From CATQHL01 sp965242895 (lineage in GTDB: Bacteria > Actinomycetota > Acidimicrobiia > Acidimicrobiales > CATQHL01): a DNA stretch of 64,000 bases. Position 1 is the first letter of the stretch; each line of letters opens with the position of its first letter. The notes under the pieces are model-generated. The model searched no databases. It saw nothing but the letters and a program-made list of their open reading frames with translations, and was not told where the DNA came from. The DNA is taken from assembly GCA_965242895.1 (NCBI GenBank), contig OZ251507.1, forward strand, positions 2,542,001-2,606,000. The letters are read 5' to 3'. This document shows positions 58,672-64,000 of this stretch, one piece after another. Made by a program: the position numbers and the translations under genes.

Positions 58672-59907
58672 ATGGAAAATTTACATACAACACTTATGAG
58701 AGCACGAGAGCGAATTGGTTATTCACAAGAAGCAATTGGAGCCGCGCTCGGAATCAGCCGAGCCATGGTTTCTTACTGGGAGACAGGCAGCCGCAAGCCG
58801 AACGACCGCCAACTCAACGCCCTTGCGCGCCTTTACGAAGTGGAGTTGGCCGATCTGCTGGCGGGCCGCAACATTGAACCGGCGGGCGCAAACCTTGCTG
58901 AGCTGATGTTACGCGCCAATGGAGGAGTCGACCCTGCTTCGTCGCCGGGTATCCATGAGTTTGTTGGTTTCCTGGAACGCCACGCTGAACTAGCGGAGAT
59001 GTTGCAACTGCCTATTCGCGGCATGCGAGAAAGTCCGTTCACATTTCGGGAAGAATTCTCGGCAAAGAGTGATATAAGCCGAAAGGCCGAGGAAGTGCGC
59101 GCACATCTTCGCCTTGGCATTGCGCCTATTTATGACCTCGACGTGATATGTGAGACATTGGGAATAACGCTCTACAGGGCGTCTCTTGGAGGAGACTTGC
59201 GCAGGTTTCCGTCAGGGGCGTTCCTAAAGCACCCCGAGGTGGGGTTTTCAATTCTTGTGAACTTAGACATGACGCCAGGGCGCCGTCGTTTTACTATCGC
59301 ACATGAACTTGCGCACGCTCTCTTCCACAGTCACGACAACCCTGCGCTGGTTTCGCAGACGGGCGCCTCAGGCGCCTCAAGGGAGGCGTTCGCTGACGAA
59401 TTTGCGGGCGAATTCCTTATGCCTAGAGAGGGAGTTCGTCAATTCATGGAGAGGATGGATATGCCGCGGCGTGTGAGCGACCCCGTGGAAGCAATCCACA
59501 TTCAGCGGTATTTCCGCGTTTCATGGGCGACAACACTTGTGCGGCTATATCAGATGAACACACTCTCCGAAAGCGATTTTCAGCAATTTAGAAGAGAAGT
59601 GAAGCCGGTGTTTCTAGCGCGTTCTCTGGGATACGAGATATATCCGGAAGAACTCAAGCAATTCCCCGAACTTTGGACACTCCGCAGATTTCCCAGGCTG
59701 TTCCTACGCATGCTGCGAAAGGCGGTTCGTGACGAGATGATGTCGATCTCGACAGCGGCATCGTTTGCTGGTCTAGCCGTGCCTGATGTCGTCAACCTCA
59801 TCGGAGGGCCAGGGTCAGGTGCTAGCGAAACCGAGGTGAACGATCACGCTGTTGAGTTTGAAGAATACGAATCAAGCGACATAATCTCGTTCGCACAGGC
59901 TGCGTAG
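58672..59907 (+). CDS. XRE-family regulator with ImmA/IrrE metallopeptidase domain
   Basis: 411 residues. An XRE helix-turn-helix occupies about 7-63 (SQEAIGAALGISRAMVSYWE, then GSRKPNDRQL). A zinc-peptidase motif HELAH at 211-215 sits in FTIAHELAHALFHS, followed by a downstream FAGEFLMPREGV block, as in ImmA/IrrE proteins. AAGGGG lies six bases before the ATG. In this family the peptidase cuts or inactivates a repressor; the single-chain fusion may sense stress or phage and control neighbours. It stands between the methylase series and the DUF499 ATPase, all on the plus strand, so regulation of the system is a reasonable inference. Coding here lacks the repeats seen upstream. Confidence 0.92.
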   Translation: MENLHTTLMRARERIGYSQEAIGAALGISRAMVSYWETGSRKPNDRQLNALARLYEVELADLLAGRNIEPAGANLAELMLRANGGVDPASSPGIHEFVGFLERHAELAEMLQLPIRGMRESPFTFREEFSAKSDISRKAEEVRAHLRLGIAPIYDLDVICETLGITLYRASLGGDLRRFPSGAFLKHPEVGFSILVNLDMTPGRRRFTIAHELAHALFHSHDNPALVSQTGASGASREAFADEFAGEFLMPREGVRQFMERMDMPRRVSDPVEAIHIQRYFRVSWATTLVRLYQMNTLSESDFQQFRREVKPVFLARSLGYEIYPEELKQFPELWTLRRFPRLFLRMLRKAVRDEMMSISTAASFAGLAVPDVVNLIGGPGSGASETEVNDHAVEFEEYESSDIISFAQAA

Positions 59908-60103
59908 ATTATGGGCGAATTACTTGCCCCAAGAGATGAGAGACAAAGGCTTCTGGGATACTGAGCCGCCTTTTCCAGGCGCCGGAAACTGAGTAGCCTG
60001 TTGCCATATGAATCTGGAAACTAAAGGGCAACGCCTGGGCTCGCATCCAGTTTCGAAAAAGAAAGATTCGCAGAACTAGCTGACAGCATAGGGGAATCAA
60101 CAG

Positions 60104-63100
60104 ATGGCAACGATGACCAACAACGCAAGGGTCGCAAAAGCGCTCGAATTATTGCGCGACGGGCTAGCGCCCAAGTGCGAAGAGACATGGAAGGGGTTCT
60201 ACGGGGGCGGCTGGCTGAAGACCGTCAACCGCATGCAGCGCACACAGGCTCACGATCCCTCCACAAGCGATGTGTCCTTCCTGCTTAACGCGATCAAATC
60301 CACTTGGGATGAAGTGTTTTCACATGGCTTCCCGAGGGCGGTGCTCTCCCTGGTTTTTGAAGCGGCGACGGCGCGCAATCGATGGGCGCACCAGGAACAG
60401 TTCTCCAGCGACGACACCAATCGTGCGCTGGACACCATGGAGCGCTTGCTCGATGCGTTCGGCAATGTCGAGCAGCAGCAACAGATGCGCAGTCTGCGGC
60501 GTGACCTGATGCGCCGCGTCTTTGAGCAGGAATCGCATAACGAGCGTCGCAAAGCTTCCGCCAAACCCACAGAGGGGGAGCCTCAAGGGGGGCTGACGCC
60601 ATGGCGAGAGATCATCACCCCGCACGAGGACGTGCGTTCAGGGCGTCTCAACCAGGCCGAGTTTGCAGCTGACCTGCACGAAGTCGCCTCAGGTCGGGGC
60701 GAGGAGGAATACGGAGACCCTAAGGCGTTCTTTGCTCGAACCTACATGACCAGGGGTTTGGAAGACCTTCTAGTGGGGGCTGCGCGGCGTCTCTCCGGCG
60801 GGGCCGGCGAACCGGTCATTCAGCTGCAGACCAACTTCGGAGGCGGTAAGACGCACAGCATGATCGCCCTCTATCACCTCGCTTCCGGTGTTCCGCCCAG
60901 TGAGTTGCCCGGGGTGGGGGAGTTGCTGTCCGGTGAGAACTTGACGCTGCCATCGGAGATCAGCAAGGCCGTGCTAGTGGGTCATAAAATCTCGGTGTCC
61001 ACGCCAGAGACGGAGGACATGGAGGGGAGAACGCTTCCCGACGGCATCAGGCTGCACACGCTCTGGGGCCACTTGGCTTATCAACTCGGCGGGAAGGAAG
61101 GTTACGAACTCGTTCGAGCCGACGATGAGGCTGCAACCAACCCAGGTGACTCCCTTCGGGCTTTGTTCACCCGGTTCGGCCCTGCCGTGGTGCTCATCGA
61201 CGAGTGGGTTGCCTACGCCCGTCAACTTCCTGACGGAGGGTCGGGGTGGCGTGCGCGTGAGGCGGGAGGCGATTTCGACACGCAATTCACCTTCGCCCAG
61301 GCGCTCACCGAAGCGGCGGCTGCGGTTTCGAACGTGGTTGTGCTTATCACAGTACCGGCTTCCGACATCGAGGTGGGAGGTGAGCTGGGCAGGTCTGCCT
61401 TGGCACGGCTGGAGAACGTGGTCAGCCGCACGGCTAAGCAGTGGCAGGCGGCCTCGCCTGCGGAGTCCTTCGAGATCGTCCGTCGGCGGCTATTCGACGA
61501 GATTGCAGCAGACAAGGTGAAGATGCGCGACGCCGTGATCGCCGCTTTCAGCAAGTGGTACGGCGACAAAGCGAGAGCGCCCGATTTTCCCATCGAGGTC
61601 AAGGAAGCGGAGTACCGGCGCAAGATGGAAGCTTGCTATCCCATCCACCCCGAACTCTTCGACCGGCTGTTTGGGGATTGGTCTACCCTCGACAAGTTCC
61701 AGCGCACCCGCGGGGTTCTGAGGTTAATGGCCCTGGCTATCTCCGAATTGTGGAAACGGGGCGACCAGTCTCTGCTGATAATGCCTGGCAACCTGCCGAT
61801 GGACTCGGGGGTGTTGGTCAGCGAGATGACGAAATACCTGGAAGATGGCTGGGACCCGGTTATCAAGACCGACATCGACGGTGAAGGTTCCCTCCCGCTC
61901 CGTCTTGACAGGGAAAATAAACACTTCGGGCGTTATTCCGCCGCCCGCCGCGCAGCCCGCACCGTTTATATGGGTTCTGCACCTGGGGGAGAGGGTATAG
62001 AAGGTGGGGTGCAACGCGGTATCGACCTCAAGCGGGTGGTGTTGGGTTGCGTCCAGCCGGGTGAGCCGCCTAACCAGTTCGTCGACGCTCTCAGGCGGTT
62101 GTCGGGGTCGGATGCAGCCACGTATTTGTATGTGGACGGCGCTTCGTACTGGTACTCGCGGCAGATCAACGTCGCGCGTCTGGCTCGAGACAGGGCAGAG
62201 GGATATCTTGACAGGGACGCCGACGAGGAGGTGCGGAAACGGATCGAAAGGCAGTCCGGTCGGGGGAGGAGAGGAAGTTTCTCTGCAGTACAGGTGTTTG
62301 CCGAGGGGCCGGGGGACGTGCCCGACGATGACGACGGTGTGAGACTCGTGGTCTTGACCCCCGAGAAGACCCACTCGAGGGGTGACGAGCATTCTCAGGC
62401 GTCTGGCTTAGCGGGGGAGATATTGAACCAGCGAGACGCCGGACCGAGGCTGAATCGCAACATGCTGGTGTTCACGGCGGCGGACGCAAACCGTCTGATA
62501 GACCTGCGCGCAGCGGCAAAGTCTTTCATGGCGTGGAAGTCGATAGACGAAGAAGCCGAGACTCTGAACCTGACCGCCCACCAGAACAAGCAGGCCGATA
62601 CCAAGTCCAAGGAAACCGACGAGCAGGTTGAAAGTCAGATCGCGGAGACTTTCATCCTAGTGCTCACCCCTAAGGGAAAGCCAGGCACTTCGGAGATCGA
62701 TTGGCAGACCACCCGCGTGTCGCCGAGCAGTAAAGAGAGGTGGCTGGCAGCGCGTGTGAGCAGGAAACTGGAGAGCGAGGAGAAACTGATCTCCACCTAC
62801 GGAGGGGTGCGGGTGAAGATGGACTTGGATCGTTTCAAGCTGTGGTCGGAGCGGGGCGACCTGCAAGTGCGGACGCTCTGGGAGAAGTATGCGAGATTCC
62901 TGTATATGCCCAGGCTGGCCTCTTTGAAGTTCCTGCTGGAAGCAGTAGGCGATGGGCCGGGGAGCACGATGTGGAGGGAGGAGACCTTCGCCTACGCCGA
63001 AGCCTGGGACGAGCAGAGGGAGACCTGGGTAGGAGTGCGCTCCGGTGCGCGGGCGAATGCGAACATAAGCGGATTTGTGGTGCAGAGCGAGCGCCTGCCG

Positions 63101-63490
63101 TTACCAGAAGAGGCGGATGCGCCTGGAGCGCTCTTCCCCGGCGCCGACGAGGGTGCGTCTGGAGCGGCCGTGCCAGGGGAGACTCCTGGAACGGTCGCCC
63201 AAGCCGGAGGACAGGGTTCGAACGTCCAGCAAAAAATCCTAACTGTGCCCCAAAAACCCAAGCTGACAAGGTTCTACGCCCAATTCGACCTAGACTCCAC
63301 CCGCCCCATCAAGCAGCTAGGCGAGATACTCGAGCACGTAACTCACCACCTAGGGTCAGACGTGGAGTTGTCGCTAGAGATAAATGCCAAGAGCCCCGAA
63401 GGCTACGACGACAACACCCGACGAGTAGTCTCGGAAAACTCCATCCAGCTAGGAGCAAAAGGCGCCGAATTCGAAGACCAAGAGGAGTAA
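60104..63490 (+). CDS. DUF499 ATPase with N-terminal Swt1-type HEPN domain
   Basis: 1128 residues. The N-terminal about 130 residues resemble the Swt1-type HEPN fold and contain RNRWAH (91-96), the RxxxxH pattern of HEPN ribonucleases. The ATPase has Walker A GGGKTHS (from 246) and a Walker B-like VVLIDEWVAYAR (about 365). The rest is long and partly charged, with a low-complexity Gly/Ala stretch near 1020-1040. GGGGAA precedes the ATG at good spacing. DUF499 proteins are regular partners of DUF1156 methylases and helicases in predicted defence islands. A role as the ATP-driven or effector part is inferred; RNase activity is only suggested by the motif. Possibly co-transcribed with the regulator 196 bp upstream. 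Confidence 0.92.
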   Translation: MATMTNNARVAKALELLRDGLAPKCEETWKGFYGGGWLKTVNRMQRTQAHDPSTSDVSFLLNAIKSTWDEVFSHGFPRAVLSLVFEAATARNRWAHQEQFSSDDTNRALDTMERLLDAFGNVEQQQQMRSLRRDLMRRVFEQESHNERRKASAKPTEGEPQGGLTPWREIITPHEDVRSGRLNQAEFAADLHEVASGRGEEEYGDPKAFFARTYMTRGLEDLLVGAARRLSGGAGEPVIQLQTNFGGGKTHSMIALYHLASGVPPSELPGVGELLSGENLTLPSEISKAVLVGHKISVSTPETEDMEGRTLPDGIRLHTLWGHLAYQLGGKEGYELVRADDEAATNPGDSLRALFTRFGPAVVLIDEWVAYARQLPDGGSGWRAREAGGDFDTQFTFAQALTEAAAAVSNVVVLITVPASDIEVGGELGRSALARLENVVSRTAKQWQAASPAESFEIVRRRLFDEIAADKVKMRDAVIAAFSKWYGDKARAPDFPIEVKEAEYRRKMEACYPIHPELFDRLFGDWSTLDKFQRTRGVLRLMALAISELWKRGDQSLLIMPGNLPMDSGVLVSEMTKYLEDGWDPVIKTDIDGEGSLPLRLDRENKHFGRYSAARRAARTVYMGSAPGGEGIEGGVQRGIDLKRVVLGCVQPGEPPNQFVDALRRLSGSDAATYLYVDGASYWYSRQINVARLARDRAEGYLDRDADEEVRKRIERQSGRGRRGSFSAVQVFAEGPGDVPDDDDGVRLVVLTPEKTHSRGDEHSQASGLAGEILNQRDAGPRLNRNMLVFTAADANRLIDLRAAAKSFMAWKSIDEEAETLNLTAHQNKQADTKSKETDEQVESQIAETFILVLTPKGKPGTSEIDWQTTRVSPSSKERWLAARVSRKLESEEKLISTYGGVRVKMDLDRFKLWSERGDLQVRTLWEKYARFLYMPRLASLKFLLEAVGDGPGSTMWREETFAYAEAWDEQRETWVGVRSGARANANISGFVVQSERLPLPEEADAPGALFPGADEGASGAAVPGETPGTVAQAGGQGSNVQQKILTVPQKPKLTRFYAQFDLDSTRPIKQLGEILEHVTHHLGSDVELSLEINAKSPEGYDDNTRRVVSENSIQLGAKGAEFEDQEE

Positions 63491-63544
63491 GGGGAGCGAG
63501 GGTTGGGGTCACCACAGCTAGTTGGGAGCGCTGCAGCTAGCTGA

Positions 63545-64000
63545 TCATTGGTCAAAATCAAGTAGGGTATTCTGCAGAGATTTTGGAGGCCAAAAAATTC
63601 CCAGAATCAAAAAAGATTTAGGGTGGATTTTTTGGTTGCCAACAAAAAGGACTGTGTCGCGGTCGTCAGACCATATCTCATCACAAAATTTCTTTTGCAT
63701 CTTTTGTTTCCAGTCATTCGCATTCTTTACTTTCCTATACAAAGCAGAAATCTCCCAGTCGACGATGCTCTGCTCATGGCTTTTGCATTCTGGAGCAAGA
63801 CAATAATATTTATACTTAAATTTCCAGGGTCTAAATTCGAGAGGTATTGCTTTGCTAGCTGGAGTATCGAAAAGATCTTGCTGGCCGGTGATTGACTCCA
63901 ATTTTGTTGTAAAAGCACGCTTTTCCTTTTCGGTTCGTTTGGAGATAAGTAGCTTTGGTTTTTCCTTGGCCCTAACGATCGATAGTGAAGGCCTGGATTT
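63545..64000 (-). CDS. Protein of unknown function (partial, runs off right edge)
   Basis: The frame is open from the right edge to a stop at 63545. The visible C-terminal part is basic (RAKEKPKLLISKRTEKEKR), then YYCLAPECKSHEQSIVDWE with two cysteines and a histidine that could bind a metal, then LYRKVKNANDWKQKM and LFVGNQKIHPKSFLILGIFW. Not recognised. Base composition is distinctly AT-richer than the rest of the window, suggesting a different origin. It converges on the DUF499 gene. Confidence 0.6.
   Translation of the reverse strand, partial: KSRPSLSIVRAKEKPKLLISKRTEKEKRAFTTKLESITGQQDLFDTPASKAIPLEFRPWKFKYKYYCLAPECKSHEQSIVDWEISALYRKVKNANDWKQKMQKKFCDEIWSDDRDTVLFVGNQKIHPKSFLILGIFWPPKSLQNTLLDFDQ

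Overview
The window is GC-rich DNA with frequent GTG and TTG starts. It carries four DUF222/HNH proteins of the actinobacterial '13E12 repeat' type and a membrane protein with an RGLGTLEW pilin-like helix. This points to a high-GC Actinomycetota member; Acidimicrobiia is compatible, but the genus cannot be fixed from sequence alone. No tRNA, rRNA, integrase or cas gene was seen.

Core system. The window holds one SNF2-type helicase with a DUF3883 tail (17823-21749), eight full-length copies of a DUF1156/COG1743-type N6-adenine DNA methylase (here A to H), an XRE-ImmA/IrrE regulator (58672-59907) and a DUF499 ATPase with an N-terminal Swt1-type HEPN domain (60104-63490). Helicase, methylase and ATPase together match the predicted helicase-methylase-ATPase (Hma-type) defence systems. 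The unusual feature is amplification: seven of the eight methylase genes carry a long simple-sequence repeat at the same place, between SAM motif I and the catalytic DPPY motif. These are G20, G18, G21, G22 and G19 tracts in B to F, and (AG)16 and (AG)21 in A and H. As sequenced, A to E are out of frame (OFF) and F and H are in frame (ON). G has no repeat, is always open, and has DPPN instead of DPPY. The locus reads as a multi-gene phase-variable DNA-methylation/defence switchboard. Each methylase is preceded by one to three mini-ORFs that copy its own first codons.

Layout. 1-5600: DUF222/HNH gene 1 (runs off the left edge) and decayed repeats ending in a fragment of the helicase tail. 5646-9505: a small membrane protein and methylase A. 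9506-11296: tandem repeats and an orphan antitoxin-like gene. 11297-17640: DUF222/HNH gene 2 and repeats. 17823-25988: helicase and methylase B. 26000-31330: DUF222/HNH gene 3 and repeats. 31600-34090: a compact minus-strand cassette (pilin-like protein, lipoprotein with Gly-Tyr-Asn-His repeats, HNH nuclease). 34240-39660: a methylase pseudogene split by DUF222/HNH gene 4. 39660-58355: methylases C to H in tandem, separated by a conserved spacer of about 175 bp. 58600-63490: regulator and ATPase. 63545-64000: a partial minus-strand gene.

A second unexplained signal runs through the left half. At many unrelated loci about 36 bp is duplicated with an unrelated insert of about 36 bp between the copies (period 71-74 bp). 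This occurs in non-coding repeats and, in frame, inside methylases A and B and the DUF222 genes. The geometry is that of a CRISPR repeat-spacer unit, but the repeat differs at each locus. Two cases have uninserted paralogues in the same window, which shows a discrete 72-bp gain.
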